Shown: in pieces, positions 1 to 10,368 of the stretch
Layout of the letters: each line of letters begins with the position of its first letter
How positions within the stretch are numbered: position 1 is the first letter of the stretch
NCBI RefSeq assembly: GCF_000220395.1
Contig: NW_004087481.1
Location: 1 to 20,590 of the forward strand
From: Ichthyophthirius multifiliis
Lineage: Eukaryota > Ciliophora > Oligohymenophorea > Hymenostomatida
Length of the DNA stretch: 20,590 nt
Reading direction: 5' to 3'
The notes under the pieces: generated by a model
Told to the model about the DNA's origin: nothing
Databases searched by the model: none
The model's input: the letters and a program-made list of their open reading frames with translations, nothing else
Translations under genes and position numbers: made by a program

Positions 1-76
1 AATTTTTTAGTTTTTTTTTTTTTTTAATTTTTCTTTTTTAATAAAAATTAAATCTAAAAAACAAATATATAGTTTT
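1..76. other. AT-rich 3' flank, no gene seen
   Basis: This is a run of T-rich sequence downstream of the minus-strand stop at 77-79. I see no coding signal or structured RNA here. Confidence 0.5.
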
Positions 77-834
77 TCATATTAAGTTTTAAGAAAAATA
101 TTGATTTAATTCTTATATGTTTACTTTATTTTTATCTTTATTATATATCATAAAAGCTTTTTCATTTTATAAAAATAAATTTTCTTCTTATAAATTCTTA
201 ATTTTTAATTCATAATAACGTGTAAGCTTTTCTTTTTCCTCTTTTAATTTAATATACTATTCGATATAGTCATTCTTTTAATTTTATCAATAATTAATTT
301 TTATTATTAAATTTTATCTTATAAACCTTTTATTATAATTTCATATTATTCTTTTAATTTTTATTCATAATCATTTTATAATTATTATATTTATAATTAA
401 GATTATTATTATTATAATTATTATTATTATTATTATTAATATTAATATTAATATTATTCTTATTATTTTTATTATTATTATATTTATTGTTATTATTATA
501 GTTATTTTTATTATTCATTTGTATTTTATTATTGTAATTATTATAATTAATTTATTTCTATTTATTAAAATTCTAATTGTTCTTGAAGTTATTTAATTTA
601 ATTTTCATAATATATTTACTATCTATTTTCAATATTTAATAAATTTAAAGACTAAAGTTTTTTTTTTTTTTTTGTATTTTTATTTTAAGGACTTGTTAAT
701 TTTGATGAAATTTTATTTTAGCCATTTTTTTCTTTGAATATATTAGATGAAATTATTATTTCATTTTAGGTGATTTCTTTCTTTTAAATCATATTATTTT
801 TTTCTCTAGTTTTTTGTAATATTTTATTAATCAT
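77..834 (-). CDS. Glutamine-rich coiled-coil protein, function unknown
   Basis: Not recognised as any named family. Read on the minus strand with TAA/TAG as Gln, the frame runs from an ATG at 834-832 to a TGA at 79-77 (about 252 residues). The N-terminal third is polar with Ile, Ser and Lys. The middle (about 620-330) is dominated by Gln, with runs such as QQQQQIQQQQ encoded by repeated TAA. The C-terminal third is a charged helical stretch (for example YIKLKEEKEKLTRYYELK) that should form a coiled coil. The two halves lie in different frames: one extra base is needed at the AAAA run 279-276, and no GT-AG intron resolves it. The start is uncertain, because the frame stays open upstream into very AT-rich sequence. 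That this is a real gene is well supported by the Gln/Glu/Lys heptad-like pattern; its function is open. Confidence 0.6.
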
Positions 835-1233
835 TTTTTATTATTTTTTTAAATGTAATATAAATAATATTAAAAAAAAATAGATTAAATTTTCTATAAG
901 GAAAATTTTAATTATTTTTCTTAATTTATTTAATTCAATTTTAATACTAATTTTTTTTTATTTTCTAAACAATTTCAAGAAAATATATAAAATTTATAAA
1001 AAAATGAAATCTAATTTAAGTATAATTTTTATTATTAGTGAATTAAAATAAAATATATATATATTTAAAAATATTTAATATACAAATAGCAAAAGATAAT
1101 ATAGTAATTGTTTAATTTTTTATTATTGATTTTAATAATAATTTATTTGAAAAAAATCTCATTATAACAATAATAAAATATATTTTAAATATAACAAAAA
1201 ATAAAGGCAAAAGTATTAAAAATAAACACTAAT
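835..1233. other. Divergent intergenic spacer
   Basis: This is almost pure A/T sequence between the 5' ends of two divergently oriented genes, so it should hold both promoters, but I recognise no defined motif. The minus frame stays open through much of it, as expected by chance when only TGA is a stop, and the residues are not convincing as coding. Confidence 0.45.
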
Positions 1234-2784
1234 ATGGCATAATAAAGCTAATAAATAAATGAACCTAATACCCCTTCTTTTCATTCATGCAACTAAAGGT
1301 AAATTATTGGAAGTTCCGAAGTTAAAAATGGATTAATTTTTGATTAGCATCCTTATAATAAAAGTGAGCCAAATAATAAAGGTAAATAAAATATTTATAT
1401 TTTCAAAAAAAAGCAATATAATAAAAAAGGATAAAAAAAAATATTTTTTTAAAAAAATAAAAATATAAATTATGTATTTAGTAAAAAAAAATAATATTGC
1501 ATTTATATTTTATAAAATGTATATATAAAAAGATAAAAAATAAATTTATATAAATATATATATAAATATATATAATTATATTTATATATATATATATATT
1601 ATTATATATATATATTATATTATAAAAAGGATAAAAAATTTTATTTAGAAGTTAATAATTACAAAATGAAAATACAGTAAGTGTTTCAAAAATGTTGGCG
1701 TAAGGTTTTTCGAAATTATATTGTTAGTCCCCTCATTAAAAAAGTCTTAATATAAGTAGGGATAGACAATCATATCCCAATAATTCATCAAATTATATAA
1801 TTTTAGAAGAAAAAATTAAAGAAACTTCATTAATTTAAACAATTGTTAGGCTTAATTAAGAAATAAAACATTTAAAAAATTAACATTTATTAAAAAGTCG
1901 AGAAAACTGTAATGAAGGTGAATTTTAGAAAGCAATAATTGAAGAATATAAATAAAAATACGATAATTTATTTGAAGAATACAATTACATTTTTTAATAA
2001 TTATAAGATTTGAATTAAATAGTGGAATAATTTGAAACTGAGAACCAACAATTATAAAATTCAATTTAAAATTTAGAATTAAATAATTCTCTTTAGAATA
2101 AAATTTTAGAATTATAAAAGAAATAAATTTTTGAATTATAATAAGAAAAATAATAATAATTCTGTTTTTAATTAGAGGAGAAAAATACTATTTTTAAAAA
2201 TGAAAAAACAAATGAGATTTATTAAGATGAAATACAAAATGAGCTTTCTTAAGAAAATAAAAATTAATTTTTATAGAAGAAAATGAGAAAAATATAATTT
2301 AAAGGATTAATGAATTAAAATAAGAAAAAAAAATTAAGAACTTATATAGTGTTATTAAATTGTTTTAGAATTAAAAAAAAATAGTAAAAATATGAATTTG
2401 ATGAAGATAAAAAAAATAAAAATTATTAACTTTTAGAAGAAATTAATTAGGAGTTGGTTAAAAAATAAGATATTTTAATTAATTAAAATAAAGAATTTAT
2501 AGATAAAATAAAAGAACAGGAATATGTTATAGAGAAATAAATTTATAAAATTAAAGTTTTGGATTAAGATATTTAAAAACTATAGGAAAGTCAGAAAAAT
2601 AATTTAATGTAAAATAAGGAAGTGAAAAACAAAGAATGTATAAAAAATAATAATATATAAAAGAAGGAATAATAATAAAAGCAAGATAATAAGAAATCAG
2701 CTGATGATATTTTGTATGTATTATATTTTAAATAAATAAAATATTTAAATATATATGTATATGTAAAAATATATATATAATATA

Positions 2785-2835
<51 letters not shown>

Positions 2836-3718
2836 TATAATTACACATTTTTTAGAGAATATGAAAATTAAGAAATTTAAAATGATTTAGAAAATTTACC
2901 TTAAATGTATATGTATCAATTAAAAATTTTGTTGAATAAAAATAATATTTTAAATTAATTAAATATTGAACTTTAATAATAAAATAATAATTTAAATTTT
3001 AATATGGATATAATTTTAAAAGACTTAGAAAAATTGTCTTCTGAAAAAGACGAATTATAAATAAAAACATAAATTTTAATAAATGTTATTAATGAAAAGT
3101 ATTTTTTTTAAATAATCTATAAATATTTATAAAATAAACAATAAGTAAAGAATAATTGTAGCTTTATTAAGAATAAAATAAATAAAATTTTGAATTAATT
3201 GAAAAATTAACAATAGAAAATAAATAATTGGAATAAAAAAAAGAAGATTTTTAAATTTTTAATGTTAAAAAAATTATGAATGAAGAATGTTAATAGAAAA
3301 TAAATTGTTAAATTTTATTAAGGAAAAACTTCTTTGATAATTATATTATTTAAATCGAAACTGTTTAAGAAATAATTATTTTAATGGCTAATGATATAAC
3401 AGATTTAGTTCCTTCTAAGAATGATAGTTTTACTTTTAATATAGGATATAAAGTATATATTTTTTAATTATTTTTAATTTATAAATTATAAAGTAATATA
3501 ATAATAAATATATAATTAATTTTGAAGTATGTAATAAAAATGAATTAAAAAATGTTTGTAAATAAATAAAGTAAATTTTTTATTAATTTATTATTTATAA
3601 ATATATATAATTTTTTAGAAAATATTTAATATTAGCGTAATAAAATTAAAATTAATTATATTCACCTGAATAAAGTAAAAATTTATTAACTTCAATTTCA
3701 ACATTTATTGGTAGTTGA
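1234..3718 (+). CDS. Long coiled-coil protein, six exons, function unknown
   Basis: The predicted exons are 1234-1381, 1678-2713, 2856-3098, 3146-3452, 3494-3570 and 3619-3718, giving 636 residues with all phases matching. The protein starts MAQQSQQINEPNTPSF. It has a Ser/Asn-rich head, then from about residue 85 to 500 a nearly continuous coiled coil rich in Gln, Glu, Lys, Leu and Asn, with pieces such as LEEKIKETSLIQTIVRLNQE. It ends in a short non-coiled tail (YSPEQSKNLLTSISTFIGS). No catalytic motif, signal peptide or membrane segment is visible. Introns are GT-AG, 41 to 296 nt; the first two hold AT-dinucleotide arrays. The last three introns (3099-3145, 3453-3493, 3571-3618) were chosen because they alone keep the frame open and coding-like. 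It may be cytoskeletal or ciliary, as many ciliate coiled coils are, but the sequence does not prove this. Confidence 0.75.
2788..2831. repeat. AT dinucleotide array inside an intron
   Basis: This is an uninterrupted AT array of about 44 nt. It lies within intron 2714-2855 of the coiled-coil gene, between a GTATGT donor and a TTTTTTAG acceptor. Confidence 0.9.
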
Positions 3719-3845
3719 AAGTATATATATTTTTTTATATATAATTTTTTTTTTAATATATTAATTATACTATCTTTATTTTAAGTTTAAATATGATAAT
3801 ATTATTTGTATTTTAAAATAAAAATTAAAATAAAAAAATATAGAT

Positions 3846-3903
<58 letters not shown>

Positions 3904-3989
3904 ATTATAAATTAATTTTTTTTTATATTTTCATAATCTAATATTTGATTATATATTAACAAAAAAAGATACTAAAAAATAAAATAAAA
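3719..3989. other. Intergenic spacer between two plus-strand genes
   Basis: This AT-only sequence separates the coiled-coil gene from the OST3 gene. It contains a long AT array (3849-3900). It must hold the 3' end of one gene and the promoter of the next, but no motif is recognisable. Confidence 0.5.
3849..3900. repeat. AT dinucleotide array, intergenic
   Basis: This is an uninterrupted AT array of 52 nt, about 90 bases upstream of the OST3 start codon. Confidence 0.9.
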
Positions 3990-5187
3990 ATGATTTCATT
4001 ATTATTGTTTATTTCGACATTTTTATTATTTTTATAAATTGTTTAATCTGGTGTAATTAAATAAAAAAAAATAATAATAAAAGAATAATAATACTTATGA
4101 TAATAAAAAAAGCATATAGAATCTGGAAAAGGAAAAGCAGATGAATTAAGAAATCTAGTTTAAAATTCAATGAATGGAATTATTAGTTTTAATTCAACTG
4201 GATATAAGTATAATTTTTTAAAAATATTTAATTAAAAATATTAAAAAAAGATATTTTATTACAGAATAACCAAGACCATATGAAGTTGTAATATTTTTTA
4301 CTGCTCCAAATTGTAATTTTTGTGAGTAAAATAAATAAATTAAATTCGTTTTTATTATTTTTATTTTAATAAAAAAAAGTTAATTAATTAGCGAATATGT
4401 AAATGCCGCATAAATTTATTACGAAAATAATGCCCACTATCCTTACTAAGAAGATAATAAAAAATTAAGAGCTGTTTTTTTCGGAATCATGTCTTTCCAA
4501 GAATCCGTAAAGGATGTTTTTATTGATGTAAAATAATAATTTTTAATATTAAAAAATAAAAACTAATTAAAATATAATAAAAAATAGCTTGAATTTAAAT
4601 CTGTTCCAAATATACTTGTTTCGATACCAAAGCATGCGGTTTATTCTGAAGAAGAAAAGTATATTTTTATCTTAAAACAATATAATTAATATATTTAAAA
4701 GAGGTAATTTTTTGAAAATATATAAATGGCAAATTAGTGGATCAGATGGTCATGTAACTATGCATAAACTTTTAGAATACATAAATAATCGTACAGGAAG
4801 AAATGTAAAGCTTTAATATTTAAAACTTATATTTAAAAAAAAAAAAGGTTGAATATAAAGTCACTAATATTAATATTATTATAGGATTAACTATTTTTGT
4901 TTGTTTAATGATTTTAACTATTATTGTATTTAAAACATTCAAAAGCTTCTTTTTAAATACAAAAATGTGGTTTATTGTATCTTGTGTAAAAATATATTTT
5001 AAAAAATTAATATATTATAATAAATATATATAAATTAAAAAAAATATTTGTGAAAATAGGTAATTTATTTTTTCTGTATTGCAGGATTTATATATAATAT
5101 AATTCATAATGTTCCATTAACTGTAAAATATATATAAAAAAAGCAAATAAAAACAAATATATATATATATATATGTATTTAATATAT

Positions 5188-5237
<50 letters not shown>

Positions 5238-5641
5238 TAGTAAATTGATTAAAAAGGATAATTTTAATGGATAATGGATAATTAAAGAATGTAATTAGGT
5301 GCAGAAGGATTTGTAGCTTCAGGATCAAGTATAGAATAATTATTTTATTTTTTTTATTTTTTCATTTTTTTTTAAGTTTTATTCGCAGCATTGACAATAA
5401 TTTTTTGGCACTATATTTCGAAGCTAAATTTTGATACTAATACTGTTAAAATGTGTTATATTTCAGTTTTTGGATTAACTTTTTTATTGGTTCTTGTTGT
5501 TGAAGATATTTATAAAAAAAAAGGATGGTATACTATTTAATTTTATCCTCCAGATCATTATCTTAATGGGTTTTTTTATTATAATTTTTTATATTTATTT
5601 TAATTAGACCTATTATGAATGATTAAGGAAATACTATTTGA
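3990..5641 (+). CDS. OST3: OST3/OST6-family subunit of oligosaccharyltransferase
   Basis: This is the accessory oxidoreductase subunit of the ER oligosaccharyltransferase, which helps N-glycosylate acceptor sites near cysteines. Eleven exons fit in phase: 3990-4052, 4113-4207, 4251-4325, 4392-4527, 4588-4658, 4702-4804, 4848-4985, 5060-5122, 5241-5328, 5377-5569 and 5608-5641. They give 352 residues, close to yeast Ost3 and human TUSC3. Residues 1-20 form a signal peptide. A thioredoxin-like lumenal domain follows, with the CxxC motif C74-N-F-C77 in the context FFTAPNCNFC and the family-like phrase RPYEVVIFFTA just before it. Four membrane segments then follow, starting near GLTIFVCLMILTIIVF, FFCIAGFIYNI, LFAALTIIFWHYI and GLTFLLVLVVEDIY, in the order typical of the family. 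Several acceptors are plain A-runs ending in AG. The last donor is the unusual GTTTTT, of a 38-nt intron (5570-5607). Confidence 0.92.
5193..5234. repeat. AT dinucleotide array inside an OST3 intron
   Basis: This is an AT array of about 42 nt within intron 5123-5240; a shorter one (about 5158-5174) lies in the same intron. The flanking exons join in phase across it. Confidence 0.9.
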
Positions 5642-6093
5642 AAATGATATTATTAATAAGTTCAGAATTTTTTATTAATGTATTTTACTTTTGATTTAGT
5701 ATTTTTTGTTTTTTAATTTTAATTTTATTAGATATAAAAAATTTTTATTTATATATATTTTTTTTTTCTATTAAAAAATAAAAAACTATTATAAATTTAT
5801 TTTTTAATGCATTTTTTGATGTATTTTAATTTAAATATTTTTAAATTTAAAATAACTTCAAAAAAAAAAAAAAAAAAAAAAAAAAATATTTAAAAATTAA
5901 AACAATAATAATTTTTTTTTATATATTATTTGAAAATTTTTAAATCTTAACAAATATAATCATATAAATCTTTTATTTAAATATTGTTTTTTTTAAAAAA
6001 AAAACACAATATATATAATATAATAAATATATATATTAATTCTTTAAATTTTTTTTTTTAAAAAAAAGCCAATTAACACATAAAATATTACAT
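5642..6093. other. Intergenic spacer with a 27-A run
   Basis: This AT-only spacer lies between the OST3 and UBE2S genes and includes the homopolymer 5860-5886. I see no coding signal and no structured RNA. Confidence 0.5.
5860..5886. repeat. Homopolymer run of 27 A
   Basis: This is an uninterrupted A run. No target-site duplication or retroposed body lies next to it, so I treat it as a simple repeat, not a retrocopy tail. Confidence 0.85.
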
Positions 6094-7097
6094 ATGGTAT
6101 TAAATATTTTTTTTTCTCATTCAAATAAAATAATAAAAAATTAAAAAAGTATAGTGAAGGCCCAAATAACGCTAGAATTTCAATAGCTATAACTCGCTAA
6201 TTAAATTAATTAAAATAAAAATCTCCAGATGGTAAAACAATTATGTAATATAAAAATTAATCAAAATTTTTATTTTTGTTAGGAATACATATAATAATAA
6301 ATGATACTGATATATTTGATATATAAGCAGATGTTAAAGGACCAGGTATAAAAATAATTTAATATTTTTATTTTTTTTATTAAAATTATTTAAAAAAAAA
6401 AAAAAAAAAAGTTGGAACTCCTTATGAAAATGGAACTTTTAGATGTAAATTAATTTTACCTTAAGATTTTCCTTTAAGTTCTCCAAAAGGATTTTTCCAT
6501 ACAAAAATTTTCCATCCAAATATATCTGATAAAGGTGAAATATGTGTAAATACATTAAAAAAAGACTGGAATCCTCAAAACTGGTCTTTCTATAATATAT
6601 TTGAAGTAATTAAATGTTTATTGGTAATTCCTTTTCCCGAAAGTGCTTTAAATGAGGAAGCTGCGAAATAATTTATGGAAAACTATGATGAATATTTTAA
6701 ATATGCAAAACTAATGACTTAGTTATATGGGAAGCCGAGATTAAATAATGAAGATAACTATGAATAAAATAATAAAAATGAATAAAAATAAAAGCAAAAT
6801 ATAAAAAATTATAGTTAAGAAGGTAATGTTTTTGGAGAAGGATAAATAAATAATGTTTTTAATATATAAAATGTAGATAATAATAATAATTATTATTTTA
6901 AATAATAAGTAGTTTCTTAGTAATAAAATGGGAATTGGTATACATAAAATTAGATTTGTTCAAATAATAATAAGGTGTAAATTAATTTAACTTTTAATAA
7001 CTTTTCTAATAATTAAGATTTCTTGAGTAAAAAAAATGAAAACTAATAATAAGATAAATAAAATAATGAAAGAAGGAAATGGTTAAATAGGATTTGA
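6094..7097 (+). CDS. UBE2S: UBE2S-type ubiquitin-conjugating enzyme (E2)
   Basis: This is an E2 that accepts ubiquitin from E1 on a cysteine. In animals UBE2S extends Lys11-linked chains on substrates of the anaphase-promoting complex. The exons are 6094-6096, 6150-6231, 6283-6345 and 6412-7097, giving 277 residues. The core is very close to UBE2S: a GTPYENGTF turn, the KIFHPN motif (HPN at 84-86), [13 protein letters not shown] with the catalytic Cys94 (human Cys95), and PESALNEEA. After about residue 155 comes an Asn/Gln-rich tail of some 120 residues, ending in the basic RRKWLNRI. The human tail ends in LRRL, which docks on the APC/C, so this ending may play the same part; that is inference. 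The first exon is the ATG alone; no other upstream ATG gives this frame. It may instead be a general E2 with a long tail, but the core favours UBE2S. Confidence 0.9.
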
Positions 7098-7609
7098 AAA
7101 TAAATATATATATATATATATATAGATTTTTTTTAGTTTTTTTTTTTTTTTTAGTTTTTTATTTAAATAATTCTATATCGAATTAAATTATTAATATATT
7201 TATTTATTATTATTTTTTTTTTTAAAAAAAAAAGTAATATTTTGTTCTTATTTTTTTTTAAATTTATTCTATTCTAAAAAATATTTATGCGCATTCATAT
7301 TTTTTTTTTTTTCATAAAGATAATTTTTTTAATAATTTTTTTTTTTTATAAATTATAAAATTAATTAATAATTTTAATTATATATAACAAAAAAAATTAT
7401 TATTGTTTTTTTAAAATATTATATAATATTAATAAATTTATAAACAACTATATTTTATATATCAAATAAAATAAATATTTAATAATAATTTAAAAAACAA
7501 TAGAATGCAAGTATAAAAAGAATATTAATTAAATTAATATATTTTAATAATTTCATTAAATAACTTAATAAAACAAAAAATCTATAAATATATATATATA
7601 ATTGATAAA
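7098..7609. other. AT-rich intergenic stretch
   Basis: This region is homopolymer-rich A/T sequence with a short AT array near 7106-7123. I find no gene. It lies between the E2 stop and the end of the MORN pseudogene on the other strand. Confidence 0.5.
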
Positions 7610-8518
7610 TTAATTGATTCTACTTTCTTCCCAAACCCCTTATTTATTAATTTCATCTTATAATATCTAATACTTTTTAACATAAAATATATAATAAAAA
7701 AATCCGTTTTAAAAATTAAAACCTTTCCTATGTTATTTCCTGTTTTTCCAGAATCTATGTTTTTTATTATTCAATTATTCACCCTCTATATACCTTTTCG
7801 CCAGCCCAAAAAATACACTCTATACCCAGTAATTTCATTATCAATAAAATAACCTATATATATACTTTATCTTGAAAAAAAAGGATACATGTAACCGTAT
7901 TTATTTATATTTAAATAATTTCTTTCATATTTTGTACAATAGCCCCCCCCCCTTATCCATTATGAATATAATTTTTCATTATCCTTCATATTTAGAAAGT
8001 ATTTTGCCATATAATTTTCCCAATATCATTCATATATGTCCCTGTCTATATGATAGAATTTACCACTTCCATTGGCTTTATCTTTGAGGTAATAACCCTC
8101 ATAATGAGTATCATTGGGTTATATTTGTTTACCAAAACCGTATTTCACTCCGTCTTTCCATTCTCCTTTAAAAGATCCCGCATTTTTTTTATATTTATTT
8201 ATACCTATGCGGTCCTTTTTTGTTTTTTAATTATTTTATTTATTATTCGTTGTTAAATCTTTTATTAGTAGAATATTTTTATTTGATTTTTTTTAAAAAT
8301 TAATTGTTTGCTTTTTATAATTTTTATATAAAAGCATTTTAATATTTTTTACCTTTACTTTAAATGTAGATTAATGCAAATCTTGGCATTAATATTTTTT
8401 TGTTACTTTTATATTATAATTGATTTTTGATATTTTTTCGGGAGAAATTTGGTTAGGTTTTTTATTGGATTACTTCTACTTCTTGCTCTTTGGGACTTTT
8501 AAAGTGTGAGTTTTATAA
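7610..8518 (-). pseudogene. Decayed MORN-repeat protein gene
   Basis: On the minus strand this region encodes clear MORN repeats, modules of about 23 residues that bind membranes or scaffold the cytoskeleton. The frame from about 8518 to 8029 is open and ends in GEWKDGVKYGFGK (8185-8147) and then GSGKFYHIDRDIYE (about 8070-8029). Next a TGA (8028-8026) sits where GEW/GYW-type residues are expected. Further repeat remnants continue in changing frames: NKYGYMYPF near 7890, FIDNEITGYRVYF near 7850-7806, and GEKVYRG near 7800-7782 followed by another TGA (7781-7779). I count at least two stops and about three or four frame changes, with no GT-AG introns to explain them. A run of ten C (ten G in the sense strand) lies at 7933-7942. 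The original was probably one of the many ciliate MORN proteins. Sequence error could account for some breaks but hardly all. Confidence 0.75.
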
Positions 8519-10309
8519 AATTATATTTTATTTTCTTTATATATATGTATATAGATTCAATTTAATTTTTTATTCAATATATACATATTATCAACTTCCA
8601 ATAGATTATTTATTTATTTTGTTTTTTATAATTTGTTAGTTTTAAAATACTAATTTATTTTAATTCTTTTTTATATTTTTGACTAAAAATCAATTAGTAT
8701 AAATTTTTTAACTATAATAAAAAAATAACAAAATAAATTTTATATCCCAATAGAAAAAAAATAAAATGAAATAAGGAAAATTATAAGAAAAAAAAAATAT
8801 ATATATTATTTTAAGTTAAATGAAAAATAGTTTAACAAAAGGAATATATAATATAATTATTATAGTAAATATTAAAATCAATTATAGCTTTAATATAAAA
8901 AGAAGTAAATTAGTTTATATTGAGTATAATTATATATTATTATATTAATATTTATTAAATAATTTATTTATTTAGTTTTTAAAAAAAAGATATTAACAAA
9001 ATATTTTATATATATATAATTAAATGAAATTTTGTTATAATATATAAATAAATATATATTTATATATATATATATATATATCATTAATCTTAATTTTCTT
9101 TTTTTTCATTTAAATTTTTTTTATAAGGTAAAATATATTAATTTAATTTAGTATTAAATAAAATAGGTAAATTAGGTAAATATATTAAATAAAAATTAAT
9201 ACTTATTATTTAAAATAGAAAAAATAATATAAAATTAATATAATTACAATTATAAAAAAAATATATTAAAAAGTTTTATTATAGGTTCAAAGAGTATAAT
9301 TAATTAAATAAAATATGTAATATGCGATAAACCTATTAATAAAATGAATAAAATTATTATAATTATAAAAAAAAAATATAATTTATCTGTAAAATCAAAA
9401 ATATATAAAAAAAAATAGTAAAAAGATTTATAATTATAATATATTGGTAAAAAAAGAAATAAATATATTAATAAAAAATAAATACAATGATTTTTTAATA
9501 AAAAATATAATTAAAATAAAAAAATGTATTTATTACAATAAATTATAATATAAAATTTCAAAAAAAAATGTTTTAAAAATAAAATATATAATTTTGATTT
9601 AAAGATAATTTGTAAAAAAAAAAAAAAAAAATTATTAAAAAATTAAATTAATAAATTTAAAATTAAAAAATAGATTTTAAAAAAAGATATTTATTAAATA
9701 ATGTAATATCCTTAAAATATTTAAATTATGATTATATATATATAAAAAAAAAAAGTATATAATATAATATTTAAATATATAAATATTTATAAAAAATAAA
9801 TATATATATATATATATTTATTTATATTTTTATATATAGTATTACATTTAATATTTATTTATACATTTTTTTATTTATTTATCTAAATATATGAACTTAT
9901 AATCACAAAAAAAAAAATCTATATATAAATAATTGTGAAAAATAATATATACTTTAAGTCAAAGATATAATGATAATTGAATATAATATAAATTTGTATT
10001 TTTGTTGAATAAATATATATAATATAAAAATATTTTAATTAAATTAATTTATAGAATAAAGTAAAATAAATATATATATATAAGAAAAAAATATTTTTAT
10101 AATTTGATTTTTATAATAAAGATTTTTATTATTTTAAAATTAAATATATATATAAAAATATATTAATAATTTCTATTAAGTAATTACTTTTTTTTATATA
10201 TAATAATATGATTAATAATAAATAAATATAAAAGATAATATATTAATATTTTAATTAAAAATACACTTTTTATTTAGTAATATATAAAAATGTATATATA
10301 TAATTTTAA

Positions 10310-10359
<50 letters not shown>

Positions 10360-10368
10360 ATTTATTTT
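8519..10368. other. Gene desert, almost pure A/T
   Basis: About 1.85 kb with very few G or C. It holds short AT arrays (for example 9053-9080 and 10323-10356) and A-runs. I read both strands with the ciliate code and saw no conserved residue pattern, no tRNA-like or rRNA-like block and no transposon ends. Its neighbours on both sides, the pseudogene and the big scaffold gene, are transcribed leftward. Confidence 0.5.
10323..10356. repeat. AT dinucleotide array, 3' flank of scaffold gene
   Basis: This 34-nt AT array begins 13 bases beyond the stop codon of the minus-strand gene that ends at 10369. Confidence 0.85.

Noticed and set aside
1852-2848. Minus-strand ORFs of 70-85 codons within the coiled-coil gene.
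   Set aside because: They are antisense to well-supported exons or to an AT array in an intron, and their residues are low-complexity Ile/Tyr/Phe.
5860-5886. A 27-A run considered as the tail of a retroposed sequence.
   Set aside because: No coherent body or target-site duplication adjoins it, and shorter A and T runs are everywhere in this DNA.
8050-8256. A plus-strand hydrophobic ORF (MIEFTTSIGFIFEV...) with many C-ending codons, looking like a small membrane protein or mitochondrial fragment.
   Set aside because: The opposite strand encodes clear MORN repeats over exactly this stretch, so the plus frame is antisense to them. The overlapping plus ORF at 7872-8087 is rejected for the same reason.
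9281-9336. A 7-bp inverted repeat, ATAGGTT and AACCTAT, with a 42-base spacer, considered as an RNA hairpin or element end.
   Set aside because: The stem is short, the spacer is long and AT-rich, and there is no compensating structure or flanking duplication; chance is enough.
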